Assembly: GCA_040768665.1 (NCBI GenBank)
Contig: JAXGMN010000074.1
Location: forward strand, 1 to 51,585
DNA length: 51,585 nt
DNA from: JABWBD01 sp040768665
GTDB lineage: Bacteria > Planctomycetota > Planctomycetia > Pirellulales > Thermoguttaceae
Direction: 5' to 3'
The position numbers were made by a program, and so were the translations under genes. Every line of letters begins with the position of its first letter. The first letter of the stretch is position 1. Shown one piece after another: positions 8,341 through 18,057 of this stretch. The notes below the pieces were generated by a model. That model was given only the letters and a program-made list of their open reading frames with translations, did not search any database and had not been told where the DNA came from.

Positions 8341-9507
8341 ATGCATTGGGATTGGATTCTGTCGCGGCGATTCGCGGCCACGGCAACGTTTGTCGCCCTT
8401 CTGTCGATCTCGGCCTCGGGGCAGGCTGCAAGTGCCGTATCCGAAAAGGATCTCGCGTCGGCTACGGCTTATCGGAAGGCCCTGGACCGGGCGGTCCAAT
8501 TTCTGCAGACGAAGGCGATGGCGCCGGACGGTTCGTATGCGTCCCACGCCGGTCCGGGGGTGACGGCGGTCGTAACGACGGGGCTCCTGCGCAACGGCCG
8601 CGCCCCGGACGACCCCCTGGTCGCGAAGAGCCTGAAATACCTGGAGAGCTTCGTCCGCCCCGACGGCGGCATTTACGCCGAGGATTCTCTCTATCGCAAC
8701 TACGAGACCAGTCTGGGAATCCTTGCGATGAAGGAAGCGAACCGCGACGGTCGGTACGATAGCGTGCTCGATAAGGCCGACCGCTTTCTCAAAGGCGAGC
8801 AGTGGGATGAGAGCGAAAGCATCGACCATACCAGCAACAACTATGGAGGCGCCGGGTACGGAAACCACACACGACCCGACCTTTCGAACACGAGCTTCCT
8901 GGTCGATGCCCTGAAGGCGGTCGGAAACGGTCCCGAAGATGAGGCCATGAAGAAGGCGCTCATTTTCGTCTCCCGTTGTCAGAATCTGGAGACCGAACAC
9001 AACACCACCCAATTCGCCGCCAAGAATCCGGACGGCGGGTTCTACTACACGCCGGCCGCGGGCGGCAGCAGCCAGGCCGGCGAAACTCCGAACGGCGGAC
9101 TGAGGAGCTATGGCTCGATGACCTACGCGGGGCTGAAGAGCATGATCTATGCCGGCGTGGGGCCCGACGATCCGCGGATCAAGGCGGCGTTCGAATGGAT
9201 ACGGAAGCATTACGACATCGAGTCGAACCCCGGGATGGGCGATGCCGGGTTGTTCTATTACTATCACACGTTTGCGAAGGCGCTCGACGCGATGCGCGTC
9301 GACCAGGTCCAGGATTCGGACGGCGTCAAGCATGATTGGCGGCAGGAATTGCTCGCCGAACTGGTCAGTCGCCAGCGGCCCGACGGGTCGTGGATTAACG
9401 AGAATCCTCGCTGGTTGGAGGGCGAGCCGGCCCTGGTTACCGGCTATGCCCTGCTGACGCTCTCCTACTGCCGGCCGAGCTGGGATCGACAGGGCGCAGG
9501 CAAGTAA
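8341..9507 (+). CDS. Secreted prenyltransferase/squalene-oxidase repeat protein
   Basis: This 388-residue protein starts with a signal peptide (about 1-30, ending SASGQAASA) followed by alpha/alpha-barrel repeats of the squalene cyclase/prenyltransferase type. Diagnostic repeats are PDGSYASHAG, RPDGGIYAED, NPDGGFYYTP and RPDGSWINEN. No DXDD or DCTAE cyclase catalytic motif is visible, so it is probably a structural or binding member rather than a cyclase. ATG 8341 is preferred, with GTGAGG upstream. Such exported repeat proteins are common in planctomycetes and have no known substrate. It appears to be monocistronic. Confidence 0.8.
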   Translation: MHWDWILSRRFAATATFVALLSISASGQAASAVSEKDLASATAYRKALDRAVQFLQTKAMAPDGSYASHAGPGVTAVVTTGLLRNGRAPDDPLVAKSLKYLESFVRPDGGIYAEDSLYRNYETSLGILAMKEANRDGRYDSVLDKADRFLKGEQWDESESIDHTSNNYGGAGYGNHTRPDLSNTSFLVDALKAVGNGPEDEAMKKALIFVSRCQNLETEHNTTQFAAKNPDGGFYYTPAAGGSSQAGETPNGGLRSYGSMTYAGLKSMIYAGVGPDDPRIKAAFEWIRKHYDIESNPGMGDAGLFYYYHTFAKALDAMRVDQVQDSDGVKHDWRQELLAELVSRQRPDGSWINENPRWLEGEPALVTGYALLTLSYCRPSWDRQGAGK

Positions 9508-9534
9508 GAGGCCCGAACAAAACTGCGGTTCGTA

Positions 9535-9603
9535 AGCAGCCCGGCTGCTCAATCGGCCCGCGGAAACTCAGGCGCGGGAGTTGATGGTAGCAGCCGGGCT
9601 GCT
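9535..9603. repeat. Two AGCAGCC(C/G)GGCTGCT palindromes
   Basis: AGCAGCCCGGCTGCT (9535-9549) and AGCAGCCGGGCTGCT (9589-9603) are 15-bp palindromes differing only in the central base, 39 bp apart, between two co-directional genes. The same palindrome recurs in intergenic DNA at 39636-39650 and 46917-46931. Confidence 0.6.
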
Positions 9604-9652
9604 GGCACTCCTGCTTGTTGCGGAGGTGGCCCCGTTTTTCAAGGAGTCAGCG

Positions 9653-11053
9653 ATGAAGTTGCAGTTTCTCGGGGCCAACCGCCAGGTAACGGGTTCGCGG
9701 CATCACCTGGACACGGGCGACGAGAAGATCCTGGTCGATTGCGGGATGTTCCAGGAACGGCCTTATCTGGACCGCAACTGGGAGCCGTGCCCGGTGCCGG
9801 CCGGCCAAATCGATGCGGTCATTCTGACCCATGCGCACCTGGATCATTGTGGATTGCTTCCCAAGCTCGTTCAAGAAGGTTTTCGCGGACCGGTCTATGC
9901 CACGGCCGCGTCGGCGGATCTGGTCGATCTGATCCTTCGTGACTCGGCCCAGATTCAGGCGGAAGATGTCGCATTCAAGCGGAAGCGTCATCGCAAGGAG
10001 GGGCGGAAACCGAAGCACCCCGTCGTGCCGTTGTACACCATGGACGACGTCGAGCGCGCGGTGCGGCGGTTGGAGCCGGTTCCCTACGGGGAAGCCGTGC
10101 GGATCAGCGATCGCGTGTCTGCCACGTTCTACGACGCCGGGCATATCCTGGGGTCGTCGATTGTCGAACTGGCGGTGGGCAGCAACGGTCGAGCGCAGCG
10201 GGTCGTGTTCAGCGGCGACCTGGGACAGTGGAACAAGCCGATCTTGCGCGACCCCACTCTCGTCGAAACGGCGGACTTCGTCGTCACGGAATCCACGTAC
10301 GGTGATCGCGACCATCCGGTCAACCATGGCATCGAAACGGAACTGGCCGAGTTGATCTGTGCCACGGCCTCCGCAGGCGGAAACGTGGTGATTCCGACGT
10401 TTGCCGTCGAACGGGCGCAGGAACTGATGTTCCACATCAGCCGGCTGGTTTCCGACAAGCGTATACCGCCGATCCCCATCTTTCTCGACAGTCCGATGGC
10501 CGTGGATGTGACGGGTGTTTTTGAACGACATCGCGACTGCTTCGACGAGGAAACCTGGGCCATGATCTCTTCGAACCGCTCGCCGCTGCGATTCCCCGGT
10601 CTGCAACTGGTGGCCAGCACCGAAGAATCGCGCAAGATCAACGGCATGAAGCAACCGACGATCATCATGGCCACGTCGGGCATGTGTACGGCCGGACGCA
10701 TCAAGCACCACCTGACCCACAATATTCAGAGGCCCGAGAGCACGATCGTTTTCGTCGGCTATCAGGTTTCGGGCACATTGGGCCGCCAGATTCTGGAGGG
10801 CAATCCGCAGGTCCGCATTCACGGGCGACTATGGAAGGTCCGTGCCAGGATCGCCCAGATCCATGGGTTCTCGGGACACGCCGATCGGTCGGCGATCTTG
10901 CGGTGGCTCGGCGGATTCCGCGTTCCACCGCGGCGCTTGTTTCTCACCCACGGCGAAGAACAGGTCTCGCTGAGCCTGGCTGCCCAAATTCGCGAATCGA
11001 TCGAGTGGCAGGTGAGTGTGCCGGAATACCTGCAGCAGGTGGAGCTGGCATAG
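9653..11053 (+). CDS. MBL-fold/beta-CASP ribonuclease-type protein
   Basis: The 466-residue protein is a metallo-beta-lactamase-fold hydrolase with an inserted beta-CASP domain, as in CPSF73-like nucleases and bacterial YsgC-like exonucleases. The zinc motif HAHLDH is at residues 60-65, with further ligands expected in DAGHILGSS and the FSGDLG segment; the beta-CASP region begins near STYGDRDH, and the C-terminal GFSGHAD carries another conserved His. It probably processes RNA in the cytoplasm. ATG 9653 follows a good AAGGAG; the upstream extension is hydrophobic and overlaps the repeat. No obvious partner gene is adjacent. Confidence 0.88.
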   Translation: MKLQFLGANRQVTGSRHHLDTGDEKILVDCGMFQERPYLDRNWEPCPVPAGQIDAVILTHAHLDHCGLLPKLVQEGFRGPVYATAASADLVDLILRDSAQIQAEDVAFKRKRHRKEGRKPKHPVVPLYTMDDVERAVRRLEPVPYGEAVRISDRVSATFYDAGHILGSSIVELAVGSNGRAQRVVFSGDLGQWNKPILRDPTLVETADFVVTESTYGDRDHPVNHGIETELAELICATASAGGNVVIPTFAVERAQELMFHISRLVSDKRIPPIPIFLDSPMAVDVTGVFERHRDCFDEETWAMISSNRSPLRFPGLQLVASTEESRKINGMKQPTIIMATSGMCTAGRIKHHLTHNIQRPESTIVFVGYQVSGTLGRQILEGNPQVRIHGRLWKVRARIAQIHGFSGHADRSAILRWLGGFRVPPRRLFLTHGEEQVSLSLAAQIRESIEWQVSVPEYLQQVELA

Positions 11054-11201
11054 CCTGTCGTATTCGGTATCATGGGGGCGGGCGGCTTTGCCTGTGCCGG
11101 CGCAGCGCGGTCTGCGCCGCACGATCGCCTTGCCGAAAATGCGACAAGCTTTGCCGCGGGCCCGCCGCATCCAACGCATTCAGACTTCGAGAGGATTCAC
11201 C

Positions 11202-14200
11202 ATGCCGCGTCGCTGCGTTGCCGCGTTCCTGCTGTTGTCTTTCTCTTTGATCAGTCTCACAAGGGCCGACAGCGTTCTCGTGCGGGTCGGCGGAGCGTCG
11301 GCGGGGGAACTGGCCGTGGTGCCCGTCGACCTTACGGCCGCAGCGCGCTGGTGCAAACGGTTGCCGGTCCACCCGGCAAGCGTGAAAGCCCTTTCGGAGG
11401 ACGAAAGCGAAGTGCCGCTACAGTTCGTGCCGGCTGCCGATTTCGATCCGGCGGAGAACGTTTCCGGCATTCTGATTCTGAAGCGTCCCAAGGATGATGA
11501 CGGGGCTCTGCGTCTGGTGTTCGGCGAAGCCCCGGCCGAGACGGCTCGCTGGGACGGCAGCGTTGCGACGGATCACTACGTCGTGCATCACGATGCGGGG
11601 AAAATGGGGGGACTCCCCTCGCGGATCGAATTTCCTTCGACGGGGAAAGTATTCAAGGATTTCCGTTGGCAGGATCGGGCCTTCGAGCCCACGGCCGGCA
11701 GTTTCCGCCTTGGCGACGACAGGGATGCGAAGGTGGAACGGATCTCCGAGGGGCCGCTTGCGACGGTCGTCGAGGTGAGCGGGCAGTACTCGCGGCCGGA
11801 CGGTACAGCGCCGCGGTCCGAGCCGCAAGCAACCTACCAATGGTTCTACTTTCACGACCGGCCGCTGGTGTATGTCACCGTTGTCCAGCGGCAGAAGCAG
11901 CCGTTTACGTGGAAGGAGGTCCACTTTCTGGAACTGAACTTCCCGGGGAAGGATTTCTTGAGTTGGGCCGGCGGCGAGCCACTCCAAAGCGGCCCGTTCG
12001 AAGCAACCGAAAAGGGCTTCTCCTTCAGCCAGTGGGCCGCATTGCTCGACGGGGACAACGCCATTGGAGCCATGCAGTCGGGCAATCTGCTGCTGTATGA
12101 CGGACGAGACGGCTACGGGACGTATCTGCATGCGCATCGCGACGTGGCCTGGAGCCCTTGGGACGGCACGACACGACAACTCTCCGCATGGCTGTGGATC
12201 GGCTCGGTCGAGAATCCGAGCCACGCAGTTCAAGCGGCAGCACACCAGTTGCCCACGTCCGCCAGGGCGACCGTGACCGTCGACGCGGTCCGGCGGCGGA
12301 TTGAGACGGCCGAGAACGAAGTCCAAGAGCTTCCGCCGGAGAAACGGCCGCAGGCGTGGTGGCGAGTGCAAGGCGCGAGACAACTCGAAGCCACGGGCCG
12401 GCTCGAGGCAGCCGTCCGAGCCGCCGAAGGACAGAAGCCCGCCGAGTGGACTATCCTTACGGCGGGAAACCTCGGGTCGATTTTCGAGAAGACCAACAGC
12501 GGTTTGCGACTACTCGGGCTGTTCGATACGGCGCGCGGAAAGCAGCTCACCGCGGCGGAGCCATTGGCTCTCTTTTCCGTTGCCCTGCGCCGCGTCGGGA
12601 GCGAGGAGGAACGACAGCTCAACGCCGACAGCGGGTGGAAGCGGATCGAGGTGACGCAGCGGGAGCAGGAGGTGGCGATCCGCTGGTCGGAGGCGGCGGA
12701 TGAGAGCTTGCGAGACATCGCGGTGATTGCCAAGGCAATCGGCGATCCTTTGGCCGGTGCGATCCGCTGGTCGTATCGCGTCGAGAATGGCAGCGACCGG
12801 TGGAGCGTCTGGCGGACCGTCTTCCCGCAGCTCTCGATTGCGGAACTGGCTGCCGATGCCCGGCTCTTGGTGCCCCAGGCGGCCGGTACGTTGCAGGAAG
12901 GCGTCTGGCAGCGGAATTATCGTTTCGGGGGGACGTATCCGGGTGGGTGGACGAGCATGCAGTTCATGGCCGCGTACGATGAGGGCCGGGGAACCGGGCT
13001 TTATGTTGCCACGCACGATCCGTGGGGAGTACCAAGGATCTGCTCGCGAAGTCGGATCCCGTCCGGCGGACGCTTCTGCTCAGTTTCGATCATCCCGCGC
13101 CGGACATGAACGTCGCCGGCAACGATTTCGAGCTGAGCGGCGAGGCGGTGTGGCAGGTGCTCCGCGGCGATTGGTTCGATGCATCAACGATCTACCGCGA
13201 CTGGGTCCGCAAGGAGGCCAAATGGTATCCGAAACTCGGGCCGGACGGGCGGGAAGACACGCCGCGGTGGATGCGGGAGCTGCCGGCATGGGCGCTCAGC
13301 GGCGGTTCGCCTAAGGACTGCGTCGAGCCGGTGAAGGAGTTTGCCAGACAGCTTGATGTGCCGGCGGGATTCCACTGGTACAACTGGCACCAGATCCCCT
13401 TCGACAACGATTACCCGCATTATTTCCCGACCAAGGAAGGCTTTGCCGAAGCGGTCGCCGACTTGCAGAAGTCGGGCGTTTACGTGATGCCTTATATCAA
13501 TGGCCGGCTTTGGGACACGCGCGACCGGGGCACGGAGGACTTCCAGTTCACCAGCCTCGCACGTTCGGCCGCCACGAAGAATGAAGAAGGAGAGCCCTAT
13601 CTGGAAAGCTATTCCAGCAAGGAGTCGGACGGCAGCAGCGTGAAATTGGCGGCGATGTGCCCGACGACCAGGCTTTGGCAGGATAAGGTCCGCGAGATCG
13701 TGCTGCGGCTGATGAACGAATGCGGGGTTAAAGGCGTCTACATCGACCAGGTGGCAGCCGCCGTGCCGAGGATCTGTTTCGATTCTTCGCACGGCCATCC
13801 GCTGGGCGGCGGGCACTGGTGGACTGAGGCGTACTGGGAGTTGCTTGAAAAAGTCCGGCAGTCGATGCCGCCGGGGCATATGCTCACTACGGAGTGCAAC
13901 GCGGAGCCCTACGTCGACCAGTTCGACGGTTATCTTACCTGGCACTGGCAGTACGATGGGCAGGTGCCGGCCTTTCCTGCGGTTTACGGCGGGGTGATCC
14001 AGATGTTTGGCCGTGCCTACCGCGGCGGACCGACCAAGGACCTGGCGCTGCGGATGAAGGCCGGCCAACAACTCGTTTTCGGCGAACAGATCGGCTGGAT
14101 CAACCCCGGCGTGGTCAAGGAGAAGCAGAACGCCGAGTTCTTCAGGCAGATCGTCCAACTGCGTTGGGCTTTGCGGCGATACTTCTACGCCGGGGAAATG

Positions 14201-14539
14201 GCCCGTCCGCCGAGACTTGCGGGCGACGTGCCGCGTGTGACCGCCGATTGGCAATGGCACGGCGAGTGGCCGGTGACGACCGACGCGGTGATGGCCGGAA
14301 CGTGGCGACTGCCTGCGGAAAAGAAGTTGGTCATTCTGGCCGTCAACGTGAGTGATCAGCCGGTGAAGGCAGGTCTGCAATTCGATGCCGGGGAATATGG
14401 CTTTGCGGGCCCCACGGTCCGTATCACCGGAATGACGGCAGCCGGAACGGGCGAGATGTTCACGAGTCCTCCGGCGATCGAGCGGGAGGTTACGTTCGAG
14501 CCTGCGACCGCCTGGGCCTGGGAGATCGCTTCGCCGTAG
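11202..14539 (+). pseudogene. DUF6259-type secreted glycosidase, split by frameshift
   Basis: Two overlapping frames (11202-13109 and 13022-14539) read as one protein of about 1,112 residues. The first begins with a signal peptide (MPRRCVAAFLLLSFSLIS) and runs in family-like sequence to VATHDPWG; the second resumes exactly there with STKDLLAKSDP. Adding one G to the GGGG run at about 13022-13025 restores a continuous frame. The C-terminal half carries a barrel-like region (GFHWYNWHQIPFDNDYP, KGVYIDQVAAA, LTTECNAEPYVDQFDGYL) resembling DUF6259 and related glycoside hydrolases; the N-terminal half is beta-rich. It would act on extracellular carbohydrate. Start ATG 11202 has GAGAGG upstream. Whether the frameshift is real or a sequencing error cannot be told here. 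Confidence 0.7.
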
Positions 14540-14589
14540 GGCTATCCCGATGAGTTTGTACAACACGTCCCACGCTCTCCGGATCCCCG

Positions 14590-15885
14590 TCAGTTTTTCG
14601 GCGAAACGAGCTTCCGATAGTGTTCGCCGACCTGAAAAACACAGCCGCTGCGGCCATAGAAATCCTGGTCGAGTCGAAACACACCACCGGCGGCTTCGGC
14701 CCACGCCGCTTCGCGACAGGGGTGATGCTCAAGCATCTTGTCCCAATTCTTGTAGTTCTGCCGGCCGTTGGTCTCAACGACGCCGACCTTCATCCCCGGC
14801 AACGGCTCCAGTCTCGCGGCGACGTTTTTGTTCCATTCGACCAGCACCGGGTTCACCGTGAGGTCGGCGCAGAAGCAGCGGATGTTGGCCTGATGGGCAA
14901 GGCGGATCACTTTGAGGCTCATGCTCAAGGTCTTGGCGATGGGCTTGACCGCAATCGCCTTGTAGCCCAGCGAGATCCGCTCCCCGGCGTCCTGCTCGGA
15001 ATGGGCGCTTTCGTCAGCGGCGATGATGATCGGCAGCCCGGAGACGTCGACTTTCACCTCTTCGGGGAAAGGCTCCTCGAACAGGAGGATATTTTCGAGA
15101 GCCCCGATTTTGTCGGCGTGATCCAAGAGCTGCATCACGCGTTCGACGGTGTCGTAGCGACCGTTCGCGTCGAGGTAGTAGACCACCTTGCCGTTGCCGG
15201 TGTACGGCGTGGTTCGGGAACCAACCGCGGAGTGGATCTCGCTGAGACGGTTCTTGTCCCAAGCAAGCATCTTGTCCAGGTCACCGTCCTTGTCCGGATC
15301 GGCACCGATCTTGATCTTCAGGAAAAAGTAGCCGTCGTCGACTGCCCGGACGATCCGGTCGACCGGCACTCCGTAGCTCATCAGCGGAATGCTGGCCAGC
15401 TTCTCGTGCCGACCGGCGAGCGCGGGGTGAAAGGCGTCGGGGATCATCGTGTCGAAGTCGCCAATCTCTTTCTCCGCCGCGTAGAGGAGCCAGGCGGCGT
15501 TGTCGACCGCGACCAGGGCGTTCAGTGCAAACGTCAGGCGAAGGTCCGGGCGGGAGGCGATTTGTTTGCCGTACTCGTAAGTAACCGGCAGTAGCTGATC
15601 GAGCAGATCGAGCGGGGTGTCCCAATCGAGCCCAACCGCTTTCGCGGCGGCGAAATCCGTCATGCGATACATGACGCTGTTGCCGCCGGACTCCGTATTT
15701 TCCGCGAAGACGGCGGCGTCGGACCAGAGCACACTCTGCACGCCCAGACCGATCCCCTCGTGGCCGTGTCGGCCCTCGAAGCGAACGGCTGTCTGCCATA
15801 GCTCGCCGAGATAGCCGCCTTTGAAACCGAACGGGCTCTTGAGCGGTTCTCGCTCGAACTCGGTGACGGCTTTCGTGATGCGCAT
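14590..15885 (-). CDS. Enolase-superfamily dehydratase/racemase
   Basis: A 431-residue protein of the mandelate racemase/muconate-lactonising group of the enolase superfamily. Visible active-site elements are the KIK lysines at 190-192, metal ligands at Asp239 (YYLDANG), Glu270/271 (LFEEPFP) and Asp291-Glu292 (AADESAH). Members abstract the proton alpha to a carboxylate, usually in sugar-acid dehydration; the exact substrate is unknown. The start ATG at 15885 reads MRITKAVTEF. The gene is convergent with the broken DUF6259 gene, ending 50 bp from its stop. A sugar-acid catabolic role fits the neighbouring carbohydrate gene but is inference. Confidence 0.8.
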   Translation of the reverse strand: MRITKAVTEFEREPLKSPFGFKGGYLGELWQTAVRFEGRHGHEGIGLGVQSVLWSDAAVFAENTESGGNSVMYRMTDFAAAKAVGLDWDTPLDLLDQLLPVTYEYGKQIASRPDLRLTFALNALVAVDNAAWLLYAAEKEIGDFDTMIPDAFHPALAGRHEKLASIPLMSYGVPVDRIVRAVDDGYFFLKIKIGADPDKDGDLDKMLAWDKNRLSEIHSAVGSRTTPYTGNGKVVYYLDANGRYDTVERVMQLLDHADKIGALENILLFEEPFPEEVKVDVSGLPIIIAADESAHSEQDAGERISLGYKAIAVKPIAKTLSMSLKVIRLAHQANIRCFCADLTVNPVLVEWNKNVAARLEPLPGMKVGVVETNGRQNYKNWDKMLEHHPCREAAWAEAAGGVFRLDQDFYGRSGCVFQVGEHYRKLVSPKN

Positions 15886-15921
15886 GGTTTGGCTCCTCTT
15901 CCCGCGGAACGGACACGTCCA

Positions 15922-16044
15922 GTAACCGTTCGCGGGGCGGGGAAGAAGGGGACGGGGCCATGTTTTCGGGCAGCGTCTTTGCGGCCAAAATGCGTTTACC
16001 GGCCGAAAAGTGGACCAGTTCCCGGCCGCCCGGTGAACAGTTAC
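15922..16044. repeat. 123-bp palindromic element, copy 1
   Basis: The element is bounded by GTAACCGTTCGCGGGGCGG and an imperfect complement CCGCCCGGTGAACAGTTAC. It matches the 123-bp element at 38571-38693 over its whole length, with 24 mismatches (about 80% identity) and no indel. It also carries the GGGGAC...ACCAGT boundaries of the wider repeat family. Flanks show no direct repeat. The rest of the gap 15886-16339 holds no gene that I can support. Confidence 0.75.
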
Positions 16045-16339
16045 CGCGTTGAAAGCAGCTTTTCACTATAGTCTTTGGATCTGAAGTTGCAAGGTGATAT
16101 GCGAGGGGAGGCATTGCGGTATGGAGCGTCGAGGGATGGAAACAACAAGGAGGCGGGAGCCTTTCTCGGTGTCCGCTGCCCCAGCCGGGCTGGTTGGACG
16201 CAGCCCGGCTGGTGCAGCGCGTCGTGGGATCATGGCGCCGAAGCGGAAGATGACTCGCGACGCCCGGACCGGTTGCATTGGCCCGGCGTGGCGGTTACGG
16301 TGGGAACACGGTGAAGGTCCCAGCCTCAGGAGACAAGCC

Positions 16340-17377
16340 ATGGCTTACGACGGTGTTCTCGACGATGTCCGGCGGGCGATCGCGCTAGAAAAACCCGGGC
16401 GGCTGCCGGTCTTTGCTTGCAGCGAAGAGTTCGACGTCGCGTGGTACGGCAAATATACGTACGAAGAGGTCTGCCAGGACGGCGGCAAGATGGCCGAGGT
16501 CTGGATCGCGAGTATCGAGGAATTTGGTTACGACTGGGCGTGGTTGCAGGTCGACGACTGCTTCGAGTTCGAGCCGCTCGGAGTGGGCACGAAAGGCGAA
16601 GGGAACATTCTACGGGCGACGCGAGACTACCTGCCCGCGACGGAGGAGACACTCGAGGGGCTTCGCATCCCCGATCCGCATCGCGACGGCCGCATCCCCG
16701 AGAAACTCAAGGCGATTCGGCTCCTTAAGGAGCATTTCGGCGACTCCGTGCTGATCGAAGGTTCGTGTGCGGCGCCGTACAGTTCGGTCGGCCTGCTCTT
16801 CGGGCTGGATGATGCGATGGTGTTGGCGGCTACCGAACCGGAACTGCTCGAGCGGGCGTGTGACTTTTTCGTGGAACTGCAGGCGCGTTACATTCGGGCC
16901 CAGGTCGAGGCCGGGGCTCATGCGGTCTGGATCGGCGACTGCAACGCGTTTTCGGGGATGTTGTCGCTCGCGCAGTACCGAAAGTTTGCCTTTCCGTCGT
17001 GCAAAAGGCTCGTGGACGAGGCGCACCGGTGCGGTGCGATCGTTCACCTGCACAACAGCGAAATATCGCCGCCGTACCTCGCGGCCGAGGCCGAGTTGGG
17101 CGTCGACATCGTCAACTGCGGTCCGGCTGTGGACATGGAAGAGGTGGTCAAAGCCTTACGAGGAAAGGTCTGCTTGAGCGGCAACCTGGATCCGATCGAG
17201 GTGCTGATGCGCGGCACACCTCAGCAGGTCGCCTCCAAGGCGGAACGGCTCGTGAAGCTCTGCTATCCCGGAGGAGGATATCTTTTCAATACTGGAGAGA
17301 TGAATCCCCGCGACGTGCCGGCAGAGAACATGCGGGCGATGGTCGAGGCGGCGAAAAGGGCGAGCCGGGTGTCGTAG
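16340..17377 (+). CDS. URO-D/MtaA-like family protein
   Basis: A 345-residue TIM-barrel protein of the uroporphyrinogen decarboxylase superfamily, in the branch with corrinoid-linked methyltransferases (MtaA, CmuA). Support comes from FGLDDAMVLAATEPELL, the GDCNAFSGMLSLAQYRKFAFPS segment and the C-terminal CLSGNLDPIEVL and GGGYLFNTGEMNPRDVP. True UroD arginine motifs are missing. The usual HxCG metal-binding position appears as HLHN (His236, His238), so zinc coordination would differ from MtaA. ATG 16340 is preceded by CAGGAG. A RACo-like corrinoid activator is encoded at 31062, about 14 kb away, which is suggestive only. Substrate unknown. Confidence 0.8.
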   Translation: MAYDGVLDDVRRAIALEKPGRLPVFACSEEFDVAWYGKYTYEEVCQDGGKMAEVWIASIEEFGYDWAWLQVDDCFEFEPLGVGTKGEGNILRATRDYLPATEETLEGLRIPDPHRDGRIPEKLKAIRLLKEHFGDSVLIEGSCAAPYSSVGLLFGLDDAMVLAATEPELLERACDFFVELQARYIRAQVEAGAHAVWIGDCNAFSGMLSLAQYRKFAFPSCKRLVDEAHRCGAIVHLHNSEISPPYLAAEAELGVDIVNCGPAVDMEEVVKALRGKVCLSGNLDPIEVLMRGTPQQVASKAERLVKLCYPGGGYLFNTGEMNPRDVPAENMRAMVEAAKRASRVS

Positions 17378-17417
17378 CCCCGCGGCCGGATTGGCCGGCT
17401 TGCGCCGGGAGTACGAA

Positions 17418-17510
17418 TCGAACAAAAACGGGGACAGGCACCTCGCAAACTTGCATGTTCTCCGTTGTTTTGCGAATGTGCGGCTCGGAGACAGTCCCCG
17501 TTCTATTAGT
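17418..17510. repeat. Palindromic GGGGACAGG/CAGTCCCC element
   Basis: GAACAAAAACGGGGACAGG on the left pairs imperfectly with CAGTCCCCGTTCTATT on the right; the inner part contains CACCTCGCAAA and TTTTGCGAATGTG, which form a second stem. It lies between the URO-D-like gene and the left end of the integrative element. Confidence 0.7.
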
Positions 17511-17552
17511 GCCTTTTATGCGAGCGCTCCACTGCGGTGGATTCCCGGTTAG

Positions 17553-17723
17553 ACAAAAGTCAGCGCATCCCACGCCCGCACAGAAGCGCACAGAGCCGCA
17601 GAAGGGGCTGCAAGAAACGACAAAAGCCTCGGTTTCCCGAGGCTTTATGCTCGTTGGTGCGACCCAGAGCGACTCGGTGCAGCCGTTTCCGATTCTGGAT
17701 AATATACCCCCTAGGGGAGTCGA
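17553..17723. repeat. Left 171-bp direct repeat containing the att core
   Basis: This copy matches 26895-27065 over 171 bp with 12 mismatches and no gaps. Its last 18 bp (17706-17723, ACCCCCTAGGGGAGTCGA) are identical to the 3' end of the tRNA-Glu gene on the opposite strand and form the left attachment core. The preceding 153 bp encode, in the same frame as the recombinase, a tail peptide (for example KGLQETTKASVS). This part lies outside the present element, so it looks like the leftover end of an earlier related insertion at the same tRNA. It also includes a hairpin GCCTCGG-TTTC-CCGAGGC (17626-17643). Confidence 0.8.
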
Positions 17724-18057
17724 GGATTTTGACGTAAGCGGTTGCGGGGCAATGATTTCCGGCGAGAGGCAGAAGAGCCGTAACACGGCCAGTAACACAC
17801 TCGCGCCGGGTTCGACTCTGTTGGAGTCCACCCCAGAACCGGCATTGGCTGTCGTGGTCGGAGCGTGGCCACACCTTCCGGAAGCTGCCCGCCGTCAGAT
17901 CCTGACCGTCGTTCGTCAGGCCAGTGTTGCCGCCCAAACTGGCACGCCCCTGCCGGTTGGCGAGTCCGGCGATCCCGGCGGCCACGGTGATCCTGGCCGG
18001 GGCGGGTTGCTTGCCGTCCACGGCGGCCGGGGCAACTCAGGGGCGACGGAGCGATGA
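17724..18057 (+). other. Left-end open frame: alternative recombinase C-terminal tail
   Basis: From the att core rightwards, one frame stays open for about 111 codons and ends at TGA 18057. It is in phase with the recombinase tail encoded up to the right att core, so in the excised circle the recombinase would continue into this sequence. It contains VGAWPHLPEAARRQILTVV, which resembles C-terminal tails I associate from memory with planctomycete tyrosine recombinases, followed by a Gly-rich end. In the integrated state it has no start of its own. Confidence 0.5.
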
